Under the pieces are notes generated by a model. That model was not told the DNA's origin, did not search any database, and was given only the letters and a program-made list of their open reading frames with translations. Source: a virus. From it: a DNA stretch of 64,000 nucleotides. Numbering within the stretch: position 1 is the first letter of the stretch; every line of letters begins with the position of its first letter. Made by a program: the position numbers and the translations under genes. Positions 34,577-43,299 of the stretch are shown in pieces. The DNA lies in the IMG/VR virus record IMGVR_UViG_3300031918_000019, positions 1 through 64,000 of that record. One strand, written 5' to 3'.

Positions 34577-36313
34577 ATGTCTCAAAAGATACAGGTTAAA
34601 AGAGGTGTAAAAGCTAATTTACCCGTTCTAAGTGTAGGAGAACCTGCTTTTACTACTGATACAAATGAAATTTTTGTAGGTAATGGTACGACAAATATAG
34701 GATTGGCAAAAACAGATACAGCTACAACAACATCAAATGGATTAATGAGTAATTTAGATAAAACTACAATAACTAATCTTCCAAATATTACAAAAGGTGC
34801 AACTATAAACTCTGTACAAGAGGGTAATACTTCAACAGCTAATGGAGACTATTCTCATGCAGAAGGTTTTGGTAATATAGCTAGTAGTAATTACTCACAT
34901 GTTGAAGGTCTTTATAATCTAGCATGTAATGGTACTTCTCATAAAATAACAGCATTTAATGATTTAAATAAAACTATAACATTGGATAATACAACAGGAT
35001 TAGTGGTAGGCTCTATGTTGTATATTAAAATTACTGATGTCCTTACCTTATCAGGCATACGTGTAACAGCAATTAGTGGTCTAGTAGTAACCTTAAACAC
35101 TACTGCAACAATAAATTCTAATTGGTTATTTGTTGTTGAAAACAATAACCAATATCCAACTCATGCAGAAGGTAATAATACAATAGCAAATGGAATATCA
35201 TCTCATGCAGAAGGTAATAAAGCTAGAGCTGTAAACAATTACTCACATGCAGAAGGTGATACTACATTAGCTGGTGGAGTATCATCTCACTCAGAAGGTT
35301 ATGTAACACGAGCCATTGGAACTAATTCTCATGCAGAAGGGAATACTACACAAGCTAATAGTAACCAAGCGCATGCAGAAGGTTCTAACACAGTGGCTAG
35401 TGGAATTAATTCTCATGCAGAAGGTGATACTACTACAGCTAGTGGTACTAGTTCACATGCAGAAGGTTTATCTACAACAGCCAAATATTTACAGCATGTT
35501 ATGGGACAGTTTAATTCAAGTTCTGCTACAACAGATACAGCCTATTTATCAACAGGAGAAGCCTTCATAATAGGAAATGGAACAAGTTCGTCAACTCTAG
35601 GTAATGCTTTTAAAGTAATGTTTGATGGTAAAACCTATGCAGATGGTGCATATGCTTCTACTGGTGCGGATTATGCAGAATACTTTGAGTGGAGTGATGA
35701 AAATTCTAATAATGAGGATAGGGTAGGGTTTTTTGTTACATTGGATGGAGAGCATATTAGAAAAGCTAATTCTACTGATGATTATATTTTAGGAATTGTA
35801 TCATCTACTCCATCGGTTATTGGTGATAACTATGAAGCGTGGAAAGATAAATACGTAACTGATGTGTTTGGAAGAATACAATACCATGACGTAACTGTTC
35901 CTGCAATTTACATAACTAAACATCATGACGATGCATATGAAAATAAAATTATTGAAGAAGTATCAGATGGTGAAGGTAATATTATAACTCCATATTCAAC
36001 AGAGTCAATTTTAGTAAAAGAAGCATATGATGAACAAGTGATTGAACAAGACGAAAGAATAGAAGTACAACCTATTTACAACGCAAAGTGGGATTCTTCA
36101 CAAGAATATATTACAAGAGAACGAAGACAAGAATGGTCACCAATTGGTATGATGGGTAAATTATTGGTTAGAGATGATGGTACTTGTGAAGTAAATGGAT
36201 ATTGTAAATCAAATGATGAAGGTATTGCTACTAAATCTGATTCATCTGATTTAACAAAATATAAGGTTATGAAAAGAGTTAATGATAATATTATTTTAAT
36301 ATTAGTTAAATAA
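34577..36313 (+). CDS. Fibre with Hep/Hag-like SHAEG repeats and self-cleaving Peptidase_G2-like domain
   Basis: 578 residues, SD AAAAAGGAG. Mtd-like N-terminus (IQVKRGVKANL..GEPAFTTDT). Residues about 90-300 contain ten 14-residue repeats of the type SHAEGxxTxAxGxx, as in YadA-like Hep/Hag head domains, giving a trimeric beta-roll shaft. The C-terminal part (from ADYAEYFEWSDENSNNEDRVG) matches the Peptidase_G2 chaperone domain, known in Bacillus phage fibres to cleave itself after trimer folding. So the last 200 residues are probably released. Followed by a short fragment of open frame without start. Confidence 0.75.
   Translation: MSQKIQVKRGVKANLPVLSVGEPAFTTDTNEIFVGNGTTNIGLAKTDTATTTSNGLMSNLDKTTITNLPNITKGATINSVQEGNTSTANGDYSHAEGFGNIASSNYSHVEGLYNLACNGTSHKITAFNDLNKTITLDNTTGLVVGSMLYIKITDVLTLSGIRVTAISGLVVTLNTTATINSNWLFVVENNNQYPTHAEGNNTIANGISSHAEGNKARAVNNYSHAEGDTTLAGGVSSHSEGYVTRAIGTNSHAEGNTTQANSNQAHAEGSNTVASGINSHAEGDTTTASGTSSHAEGLSTTAKYLQHVMGQFNSSSATTDTAYLSTGEAFIIGNGTSSSTLGNAFKVMFDGKTYADGAYASTGADYAEYFEWSDENSNNEDRVGFFVTLDGEHIRKANSTDDYILGIVSSTPSVIGDNYEAWKDKYVTDVFGRIQYHDVTVPAIYITKHHDDAYENKIIEEVSDGEGNIITPYSTESILVKEAYDEQVIEQDERIEVQPIYNAKWDSSQEYITRERRQEWSPIGMMGKLLVRDDGTCEVNGYCKSNDEGIATKSDSSDLTKYKVMKRVNDNIILILVK
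34850..35480 (+). repeat. 42-bp imperfect coding repeat (SHAEG)
   Basis: TCTCATGCAGAAGG or close variants recur about every 42 bases, with one 160-bp unique insertion near 34930-35160. Encodes the trimeric shaft. Repeat number may vary among relatives. Confidence 0.8.
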
Positions 36314-36451
36314 AGGGAAATAGAAATTATAATACAAATATCGAAAGTAGAACAGATGAAAAGTATACATACGGGAATTTAGATTCCAATAACATTCCAC
36401 AGTATACAGTAATGTCATAAATTAGTTAATAAAATAAATTAAAACAATACA

Positions 36452-36485
36452 AAAGGTTTGATTATTAATTTAATCGAGCCTTTTT
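36452..36485 (+). terminator. Intrinsic terminator
   Basis: AAAGGTTTGATTA pairs with TAATCGAGCCTTT, followed by TT. The preceding spacer (36314-36451) holds only a start-less open frame ending YTYGNLDSNNIPQYTVMS, perhaps the tail of a lost fibre gene. Confidence 0.75.
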
Positions 36486-36521
36486 AGTTAAATTAATAAT
36501 TAGAAAGGAGAGATTAAATTA

Positions 36522-38684
36522 ATGAATCAAATACTAAAAACAGTTAATCAAGTTAATGACACAATTGATTCAAGTGGTTTTTTAGATTTAAAAACATATT
36601 TGAATTCAATTCAAGGTTCATCAATAAAAAAATGGGATAATACAAAATCATATACAAAAGATGAAATAGTAATATATAATGATTTATTTTATCAAAGCGT
36701 AGTAGCCAATTCTACATTAGGAACATTTATAATTTCAGAATGGAAATCAATTGGAGGAAGTGGTTCAAGTTTTGAGGTAGTATCGTCTCTTCCTAGCAGT
36801 AATATAGATTCAAGTAAAATATACATTTTAGGAGATTTTTCATTAAATTATTATGATAGTTCATGGCATAAATTAGGTAATAACCAAATCTCAATTGGAA
36901 TAATAGCACCGATAGATACAACAAAATTATTTTTAGACATAACCGATAAAACAAAACCTGTTTTAAAATGGTTTGACTCTACAACTACAAGTTGGATGAA
37001 TGTTAGCAGTACGCAAATTCAAAGTGACTGGACACAAACTGACAATACTAAAACAGATTATGTTAAAAATAAGCCTACTAATCTTTTAACTGCTAATAAT
37101 ATTAAACAAGGAACAAATGTCTCATTAACTACTAGTGGAAATGATGTAACCATTAATGTAAATGGTGGTAATGCAACAAGTATAAATGGTATAAATGTAA
37201 ATGATTCTAATAGAACTAATGGAACGGGGATATTTTATAATAGTTCTACAGGAAAGTACGAGAATGCGACGGTTAATATTACAGGGATAGTGGGCAGTTC
37301 ACAAATAACTACTATATCAGATACAATAATTCCAAGTGGTACTGAAGTGGTTTTTAATCATCCAATAAGTACAAATATAATTCCAAGTATAGAAGAACAA
37401 ATTGCTGGTTCAAGTGTAACAGATACTCATGTAGATTTTAGTGATGCTAGCAAATATAGTTTACAAGACAGTGGAAAAATATTAGTTGGAAATAACAAAG
37501 CACAATTAGATATTTATACTAAATTGTTAATGCATATGGATGATTCTAGTTTTACTGATGTTTGTGGACATATTGTAACTAACAATGGAGTGGTTTTAAG
37601 TAACAGTATGGGATACTTTAATGGAAATGGATATTTTAATATTCCAACTAATACAAATTTTGATTTAAATAATAATAATTTTGAAATTAGATTTAAAATG
37701 AATATTCCAACAATTATATCATCTGCTGTAATTTTATCTAGAGGTGGATGGGGCTTTGCAACCCCTAATAAAATAGGTTGGAGTATAAGAATTGCTTCTA
37801 GTACTTTAGAATTTTTAGCAATACAAACTGATGGTTCTTCTACTGGTGTTTTATTTTCAGTTAATTATACTCAAAAGATAAATACTACGGTATATATTTC
37901 TATAATTAGAGTTGGTAACATCATGAGATTTTTTGAAAATGGTGTGCAAATAGGAAGCGATATTGCATTTTCAATTAATATACCTTCAACAACAAGTTAT
38001 GGTATAAATATAGGTGCAGATTTATTAGGAGTAGGAAAATTTACTGGTTATATAGGTGAATTACAAATAATAAAAGGGTTATCTTTACATACATCAAATT
38101 ATAGTAATTATAATCAAGTATTATCATCTCCATATATAACAATAAACACTCCAACATATTTAAAAACAACAGGAACATCTAATTACAGTTTAACAACAAT
38201 AGATACAATAACATCATTAACAATACCAGTAACTTTACCAAGTGCTAATACAACTTGTAAGATTTTAACTTCATTTGATAATGGCGTAAATTGGTTATAT
38301 AGGTCTAGTGGGGCATGGTATAAATATACAGGTGATTTAACGGTTGCATGGACAAGTAGTAATTTGAATACTGATTTGCAGACATATTTTGCTAATATAA
38401 GTTTGACAACTTTAACTAGTGAGTTGAGTAGTTTAGGTATAGTGCCTATTAGCTTAGATTTTGCCTTCCAACTTTTGACTGCTTCACTTTCAGAAACACC
38501 TTCAGTAAGTGCAATTACTATGATTTATGTAAATAAAGCACATAATGAATTTGCAAGTTATGGAAATTATTCAAGTTCAAATGTTGAATTTGGAGTAAAA
38601 AGAGTATCAAATAGTCAATTAGCTATAAAGAATTTACAAAGTACATCAAAAACTATTAAGGTTAATGTTGTTACATCAGTATAA
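36522..38684 (+). CDS. Fibre protein with LamG-like lectin domain
   Basis: 720 residues, SD AGAAAGGAGAG. Residues about 40-75 (KKWDNTKSYTKDEIVIYND) are CBM5/12-like. Residues about 335-530 form a concanavalin/LamG-like domain: LLMHMDDSSFTDVCGH, FEIRFKMNIPT, FFENGVQIGSD and YIGELQIIKGLSLHTSNY. The C-terminal 150 residues form another beta domain. A glycan-binding receptor protein closing the second fibre cluster. Confidence 0.7.
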   Translation: MNQILKTVNQVNDTIDSSGFLDLKTYLNSIQGSSIKKWDNTKSYTKDEIVIYNDLFYQSVVANSTLGTFIISEWKSIGGSGSSFEVVSSLPSSNIDSSKIYILGDFSLNYYDSSWHKLGNNQISIGIIAPIDTTKLFLDITDKTKPVLKWFDSTTTSWMNVSSTQIQSDWTQTDNTKTDYVKNKPTNLLTANNIKQGTNVSLTTSGNDVTINVNGGNATSINGINVNDSNRTNGTGIFYNSSTGKYENATVNITGIVGSSQITTISDTIIPSGTEVVFNHPISTNIIPSIEEQIAGSSVTDTHVDFSDASKYSLQDSGKILVGNNKAQLDIYTKLLMHMDDSSFTDVCGHIVTNNGVVLSNSMGYFNGNGYFNIPTNTNFDLNNNNFEIRFKMNIPTIISSAVILSRGGWGFATPNKIGWSIRIASSTLEFLAIQTDGSSTGVLFSVNYTQKINTTVYISIIRVGNIMRFFENGVQIGSDIAFSINIPSTTSYGINIGADLLGVGKFTGYIGELQIIKGLSLHTSNYSNYNQVLSSPYITINTPTYLKTTGTSNYSLTTIDTITSLTIPVTLPSANTTCKILTSFDNGVNWLYRSSGAWYKYTGDLTVAWTSSNLNTDLQTYFANISLTTLTSELSSLGIVPISLDFAFQLLTASLSETPSVSAITMIYVNKAHNEFASYGNYSSSNVEFGVKRVSNSQLAIKNLQSTSKTIKVNVVTSV

Positions 38685-38715
38685 AATAAATTAATAAAGA
38701 TAGGAAGTGATAAAT

Positions 38716-39117
38716 TTGGTTGGATATGTATATTTTTCAGGAAGTTTAATTATTAATGGAAAAATAGATATTGTTGATTATATAGAAATTGATGATAATA
38801 TCAAAAAAATAGTTGGTAGAGCAAGTGATAATAGTCCAGAACAGATTTGTTTTGATGGAGGAAGCGATTATATCATTCTTCAAACTGATTCAATTTCAAA
38901 AAATATTGGTGATAATATTGTTCTTAATAATTTAATAGATTGTAGAGATTACTTTTTGAAAGGTGCTAATTATTGGTATCAAGAACAAATTAAAACATCA
39001 AATGAAACTATTAATAATTTAAAAAGTATGAATGATATTTATGGTTCTACTTTAGATTATTTAATGTTCAATGTGCTACCTAGTTTAGTTGCTACTGAAT
39101 CAAGTAGTAGCTCTTAA
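38716..39117 (+). CDS. Small virion-associated or fibre-accessory protein, unknown
   Basis: 133 residues from TTG 38716, eight bases after AGGAAG; the GTG at 38707 overlaps the SD. Begins with a short beta domain (VGYVYFSGSLIINGKIDIVDY) and ends in a helical segment (YWYQEQIKTSNETINNLKSM) and a Ser-rich tail. Directly downstream of the lectin-like fibre, where phages often place fibre-assembly or tail-accessory genes. No motif recognised. Confidence 0.5.
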   Translation: MVGYVYFSGSLIINGKIDIVDYIEIDDNIKKIVGRASDNSPEQICFDGGSDYIILQTDSISKNIGDNIVLNNLIDCRDYFLKGANYWYQEQIKTSNETINNLKSMNDIYGSTLDYLMFNVLPSLVATESSSSS

Positions 39118-39165
39118 ATATAAAAACTATTCAATAGTAATTAAATAATAGAAGGAGGAAAGGAG

Positions 39166-39354
39166 ATGGATAATCATATGGCAACATTTATAGCATTACA
39201 AATTATGAAAGCTTATGACACAAATGGATTAGTAGCTGGACAAGCCAAATACAGAGGATATTTTATAACTACTAAATTATATTTAGGTTGTAAGTCAGAT
39301 TGCGATACTATCCTAACTACAGATGGATATAGTCAAGTTATCGTAACTGTATAA
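39166..39354 (+). CDS. Short XkdX-like tail-region protein
   Basis: 62 residues, SD AAGGAGG seven bases before ATG. Compact protein with KAYDTNGLVAGQAKYRGYFI, reminiscent in size and place of the short XkdX-type proteins that follow fibre genes in Firmicute phages. Similarity is by impression only. Last gene of the structural block, followed by a terminator. Confidence 0.5.
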   Translation: MDNHMATFIALQIMKAYDTNGLVAGQAKYRGYFITTKLYLGCKSDCDTILTTDGYSQVIVTV

Positions 39355-39458
39355 CAAATTAATAAAACTAACATTTTATGGTAATATTGTATTTGAATAA
39401 TGGAGTATTATCGAGTAAATGGAAGTAAAACAGAGTTTAAAAAATTGAATAAATTGAT

Positions 39459-39495
39459 AAAAAGACTTAGAGATTAATTTCTTTAGGTCTTTTTG
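39459..39495 (+). terminator. Intrinsic terminator closing the structural block
   Basis: AAAAAGACTTAGAG pairs with CTTTAGGTCTTTTT; followed by GTTATA. Member of the repeated terminator family. Confidence 0.75.
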
Positions 39496-39514
39496 TTATA
39501 ACTATACTCTACGA

Positions 39515-39710
39515 GGTTTTCAGCTAAAGCTGATTTATTATTTCAAATCAAATTTGTTAGGTTCATATTGAACTTTGCAAAAGGTAACTGAAAAGTTATC
39601 TTAATTTATCCTTTCGAGGAGAATTAGGATTACGCCAATCCAGTTCTCTTTTGGAGAGTTTATTTACCTTATCGGCGTTTGGTAATTACTCTTAATAAAT
39701 TAAAAATAAC
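39515..39710 (+). ncRNA. Candidate structured leader of the Rep-like gene
   Basis: The 230 bases between the terminator and ATG 39729 hold several hairpins: TCAGCT/AGCTGA, GTTC/GAAC, GATAACT-like pairing, and a strong one, GAGAA..GGATT/AATCC..TTCTC (near 39619-39648). Its loop ACGCC is complementary to GGCGT about 30 nt downstream, a possible pseudoknot. No coding frame. Could be a replication-control RNA target or riboregulator; no family recognised. Confidence 0.4.
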
Positions 39711-39728
39711 AGAAAGGAAGGATGATTT

Positions 39729-40631
39729 ATGGCAGGAGAATATACTGCAAAGATTAGAGATTATGTCAACATAATGAAAAGCAATGGATTAATCACAGAA
39801 GATGGAGAACTTATAACTCCAAATATTAAAAACTTAGAAAATATAGCAATGGACTTTATTAAAATGGAGGAACAAGGTAAGGAAAAGAAGTTAGATATAT
39901 TACAAATGAAAGAAGATCAAACTGAATTTCAACAATATTTATTAGGTTGTTATGGAAGTTTTTATTTCAATTTTTATAAAAGATTCGGAACTATTGAAGG
40001 TCAGTTTTTATTTAGATTTATATATTTAGCAACCTTTATGAATTATGATAATCTATTGTCTAATGGAGTAAGATTAATAAAAGAAGAAGATTTGATGGAA
40101 ATATTATTGCTAGGTAAAACAGAGTTTTATAAAACTAAGAAATATTTAATAGAAAATGATTTTATATCTATACAAGAAAATAAAACCATATTAGTTAATG
40201 ATAGATATTGTAAAAAAGGAAAAATAAATAAAACTAAATCAATTGAGGTGGTAAGAATGTTCAATAATGCAATTCAAGAATTATACATGAAATCAACACC
40301 AAAAGAACATAAGAAATTAGCTTTATTAATTGATATATTGCCATGTATAAACCTAAAATTTAATGTCATTTGCAAGAATCCAACTTGTGAATATGAAGAA
40401 AATATTCAGCCTTATACAATGCCAGAATTATGTAGTAAATTAGGCTATGATAAAACTCACGCAAGTAGGCTGAAGAAGGACTTGTTTAAATTAAAAGTAA
40501 ATAATGAAATGGTTATTGGAATATTTGAAAAAGAAAATGGGAAAGCAATATATGTAAATCCATCTGTATATTATAAAGGTGGTAAATTTGAAGATATTAA
40601 AAACTTACAATCAATGTTTAAGATTAAGTAA
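39729..40631 (+). CDS. RepL/RepA-like winged-helix protein (putative replication initiator)
   Basis: 300 residues, SD AGAAAGGAAGG. Features recall Firmicute plasmid initiators: FLFRFIYLATFMNYDNLLSN, then DLMEILLLGKTEFYKTKKYLIENDFI (winged-helix with recognition helix), and a second helix-turn-helix near MPELCSKLGYDKTHASRLKK, ending in KAIYVNPSVYYKGGK. A zinc-like pair CKNPTCEY lies in between. Standing alone with a long structured leader, it could start plasmid-type replication of the prophage. A phage transcription regulator is the alternative. Confidence 0.5.
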   Translation: MAGEYTAKIRDYVNIMKSNGLITEDGELITPNIKNLENIAMDFIKMEEQGKEKKLDILQMKEDQTEFQQYLLGCYGSFYFNFYKRFGTIEGQFLFRFIYLATFMNYDNLLSNGVRLIKEEDLMEILLLGKTEFYKTKKYLIENDFISIQENKTILVNDRYCKKGKINKTKSIEVVRMFNNAIQELYMKSTPKEHKKLALLIDILPCINLKFNVICKNPTCEYEENIQPYTMPELCSKLGYDKTHASRLKKDLFKLKVNNEMVIGIFEKENGKAIYVNPSVYYKGGKFEDIKNLQSMFKIK

Positions 40632-40955
40632 AATACCAAGAATATACATAAGTCTGAAAAGGGTTGATATCACTAGCTTATGTGAATATTGTAATTCATA
40701 TAATGGCTAAAAATTAATATAAATAGTTCACAAAATGGCTAATTAATAAATATATGTTCTTGGAATGTAATAAATTACAAAAATAGAGCAATAAAATATC
40801 TATACGATACTTATTACCCTATTTCACAAGTTTAACAAATTAATATAATAAAAGAAGTTGATTAATTAAATGAAAAATTAAACAATCTTTATTACTATTT
40901 TAGTTTAACATAAATTAATGTGATTGTAAATAGGTTCTTAGAAATAAATTAATGT
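40632..40955. other. Gene-free spacer rich in inverted repeats after the Rep-like gene
   Basis: No gene seen. CCAAGAATATA (about 40638) is nearly complementary to TATATGTTCTTGG (about 40750), and ATACATAAG/CTTATGT pair within it. A second imperfect stem joins AATAGAGCAATAA with TTATTACCCTATT. At 40831 stands the recurrent TTTAACAAATTAATATAATA motif, followed by only a three-codon frame (ATG AAA AAT TAA). Candidate origin, termination region or decayed gene start. Confidence 0.4.
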
Positions 40956-41207
40956 TTATTTGTTGTCAATTTTCTTTTCTATACTGTCAAGCTTATTTTG
41001 AATATCTAGCAATAAGAAAAATAATATCATAGCAACTGCAACTATTTGGAATAGCATCATAGTATCGAAAGACATTTTGTGTAATGCCCAATATAATACG
41101 TTTGAACCTAAGAATGTAAAAGCTGATAATATGATTCCCAATATAGTAAAATTATTAATAAAAAATTTAGTGAACCAATTTACTTTAGTGTTTTCTTTTA
41201 TTTCCAT
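40956..41207 (-). CDS. Small membrane protein, two transmembrane helices
   Basis: 83 residues, SD AAGGAG. Two hydrophobic helices (about residues 18-40, FTILGIILSAFTFLGSNVLYW; and 50-68, MLFQIVAVAMILFFLLLD) followed by a charged tail (KLDSIEKKIDNK). Transcribed against its neighbours, with TATAAT-like sequence near 41250 upstream. Size and plan fit a holin-like or superinfection-exclusion membrane protein, but nothing specific is visible. Confidence 0.6.
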   Translation of the reverse strand: MEIKENTKVNWFTKFFINNFTILGIILSAFTFLGSNVLYWALHKMSFDTMMLFQIVAVAMILFFLLLDIQNKLDSIEKKIDNK

Positions 41208-41335
41208 AATATAAAATCTCCTTTATTAGTTTTGGTTTTGTTGTTTTATATTATAACCAATTATATGGAAATTATACTTTTTACTTTTAAACTGAAATTG
41301 TTCACTAATACCGTTTGATTGTAAATTTGGATATA

Positions 41336-41388
41336 AACAAAGAGTAAAAGAATTTCGTGGGTAATTCTCCTACTCTTTACTTTGTTAA
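41336..41388. repeat. Inverted repeat in the divergent spacer
   Basis: ACAAAG..GAGTAAAAGAATT pairs with AATTCTCCTACTC..CTTTGT. It lies between the leftward membrane gene and the rightward integrase. Could insulate the two divergent units. The remaining spacer to 41560 shows no gene. Confidence 0.5.
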
Positions 41389-41563
41389 ATTAAAATGCCA
41401 TTATGTGCAATTTAGCATTAAATATTTATTATATCATAAGTTAGGTAAAAAGTAAACACAACAGAAAATTTTTATAAACAGATAGAATTATATAAGTGAG
41501 TAATTACTTTATAAATTTAAAAGTTGAATTTAAATTTTGCTTAGATTTGATGTATATATTTCT

Positions 41564-41631
41564 CTCGTCGGTTCTCGTTGTAGTTCGTCGGTTTAAATAC
41601 GAACGATGGAGAACGATATGGTGCGAACGAG
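41564..41631. repeat. GC-rich nested palindrome near the integrase, possible recombination site
   Basis: Three nested pairs: CTCGT (41564-41568) with ACGAG (41627-41631); GTTCTC (41571-41576) with GAGAAC (41609-41614); GTTCG (41583-41587) with CGAAC (41600-41604). TCGTCGGTT occurs twice on the left and GAACGA three times on the right. Far richer in G+C than its surroundings. Located 120 bp before a tyrosine recombinase, so it may be a recombinase-binding or attachment site. Confidence 0.45.
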
Positions 41632-41750
41632 TGCAATGGAATTACTACTACACTTTGGGTTATGGAAAAGTTGGTTAAATAATCTGACATAAGTAATATT
41701 ATGTGATATTTCTAAATTATATGATATAATATTCATATGAGGTGATTTTA

Positions 41751-42578
41751 TTGAACACTATAAAACAATTTCAGGAGTTTTTATTAGAAAAAGACAAAAG
41801 TTCTAAAACAATTGAAGCCTATGTCAGAGATATTCAGCAATTTTATAAATATTTAAGAACTAATAATATTAAAGAAATTCATAATGATACTTTAAAAAGC
41901 TACAAGAACTATTTATTACATGAAAGATTTCTTACTGCTACTACTGTCAATAGAAAATTAGTTGCATTACATCAATATTTATCTTTTAATGAAATTTCAG
42001 CTACAACTAATATCGTAAAAATACAATCTCAAAATTTTTTAGAGAATGTACTCGATAAATCTGAAGTTGATAAAATGGTTGATATAGCTAAACGTAAAAA
42101 TGATTTAAGAGCTATTGCATTATTTAAAACATTATCCAATACTGGAATGAGAATATCTGAAGCACTTTCCTTGACAATTAATGATATACATAAAGATTCA
42201 GTAGAAATAGTTGGTAAGGGAAATAAAAGGAGAATGGTGTTTATTCCAAAATCATTAAATAAGATTTGGTTACAATATTGTAGAAATGGCAGATATCATA
42301 CTAAGTTAGATTATTTATTTGTCACTCAAAAAGGTAAAATGACAAGAGAAACGGCAGATAAAATAGTTAAAAAGTATGGTAATTTATGCAATATACCGAT
42401 AGAAAAATGCCATTGCCACAGTTTTCGTCATATGTACTGTAAGCGTCTAGGTGATAACCCCAATATAACAATTGATATTATAGCTGATTTAGCTGGACAT
42501 CAAGATATTTCTGTTACAAGAAGATATTTGAGAAAGAGTAAAAGTGAATTACTTAGTATTATAGAAGATTTAGATTAG
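41751..42578 (+). CDS. Tyrosine recombinase/integrase (XerC/D-like)
   Basis: 275 residues from TTG 41751, five bases after GAGGTG; GTG 41742 is inside the SD. SAM-like N-terminal domain (about 1-95, DKSSKTIEAYVRDIQQFYKY) and a full catalytic domain: GMRISEAL (R134), GKGNKRR (K156), HSFRH (H223, R226), LAGH (H250) and RRYL (Y259). A TATAAT box lies at 41725-41730. No arm-binding domain, so more like Xer than lambda-type integrases. It may resolve multimers or integrate the element. Confidence 0.85.
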   Translation: MNTIKQFQEFLLEKDKSSKTIEAYVRDIQQFYKYLRTNNIKEIHNDTLKSYKNYLLHERFLTATTVNRKLVALHQYLSFNEISATTNIVKIQSQNFLENVLDKSEVDKMVDIAKRKNDLRAIALFKTLSNTGMRISEALSLTINDIHKDSVEIVGKGNKRRMVFIPKSLNKIWLQYCRNGRYHTKLDYLFVTQKGKMTRETADKIVKKYGNLCNIPIEKCHCHSFRHMYCKRLGDNPNITIDIIADLAGHQDISVTRRYLRKSKSELLSIIEDLD

Positions 42579-42605
42579 ATTTAAAATTAAATATAGAATT
42601 ACATT

Positions 42606-42636
42606 TGAGTTTGTATAAATTGTACAAGCTCTTTTT
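42606..42636 (+). terminator. Intrinsic terminator after the integrase
   Basis: GAGTTTGTA pairs with TACAAGCTC, followed by TTTTTG. Confidence 0.75.
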
Positions 42637-42693
42637 GTTGCGTGAAAATATAGAAATTAAATATGAAAGATATGAAAGGAATTGATAAATATT

Positions 42694-43296
42694 ATGGAAG
42701 AAAAAGATTTAAGACAAAAAGATACTATATCAATAGAGTTTAATCAAGAATTACTTGAAGAATGGACAAAGATTTATTTTAAAAAACATCCTAGAGCTAA
42801 AAATAAACCAATAAATTCTCCCGTTCATGAGAGTTTAAATATATGGACAATAATGAGAAGACCAATGGCAAATTCTTTGAAACAAAAATGGAAAGATTTT
42901 GGAAAGTTTGTTATAGAAAAAAATGGATTATTAGACTTAGGAATAAAAAAATGTAAATGTAAATACATAGCACATAAATCATATGTTAATTCAAAAAGAA
43001 GGATGGATTGTGATAATATAGTGCCTAAATTTATTTTAGACTCACTTACATCAGAGTGTACAGGCGTATTGGTTGATGATTCTTGTGATTGTATAGAAGA
43101 ATTAACTATTAAAATTATACAAGAAAAAAATATAAAAGATTATAGCGAGATTATTTTATATGATTGTGAGTATGATAAAGAATTAATGTTCAAAACAAGA
43201 GAAATTGAACTTAATAAGATACGCAAAAAAGAACAGACTATGGCTGAAAAGAAAACTAAGAAAAAGACAGTTAGTAAAAGTAAGAAGGTGAAATAA
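42694..43296 (+). CDS. RusA-like Holliday junction resolvase
   Basis: 200 residues from ATG 42694 (SD AAAGGA). Central motif RMDCDNIVPKFILDSLTS, then GVLVDDSCDCIEELTIKI, matches the RusA catalytic core: D105/D107, D116 and D128/D129 as acidic metal ligands. The C-terminal 25 residues are a Lys-rich tail (KKTKKKTVSKSKKVK), likely a DNA-binding extension. It resolves four-way junctions from recombination or replication. The next small frame starts in the same phase right after its stop codon. Confidence 0.75.
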   Translation: MEEKDLRQKDTISIEFNQELLEEWTKIYFKKHPRAKNKPINSPVHESLNIWTIMRRPMANSLKQKWKDFGKFVIEKNGLLDLGIKKCKCKYIAHKSYVNSKRRMDCDNIVPKFILDSLTSECTGVLVDDSCDCIEELTIKIIQEKNIKDYSEIILYDCEYDKELMFKTREIELNKIRKKEQTMAEKKTKKKTVSKSKKVK

Positions 43297-43299
43297 ACA

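Noticed and set aside
34850-35480. Regular 42-bp repeats resembling a CRISPR array
   Set aside because: The repeats are in frame, imperfect and encode SHAEG fibre repeats; there are no unique spacers or cas genes.
36314-36451. Possible small gene after the Peptidase_G2 fibre
   Set aside because: A 34-codon frame exists but has no start codon or SD; noted only as a possible remnant.
41496-41678. 60-codon open frame over the GC-rich palindrome
   Set aside because: No ribosome binding site, odd composition and coincidence with the inverted repeats; more likely a non-coding site.
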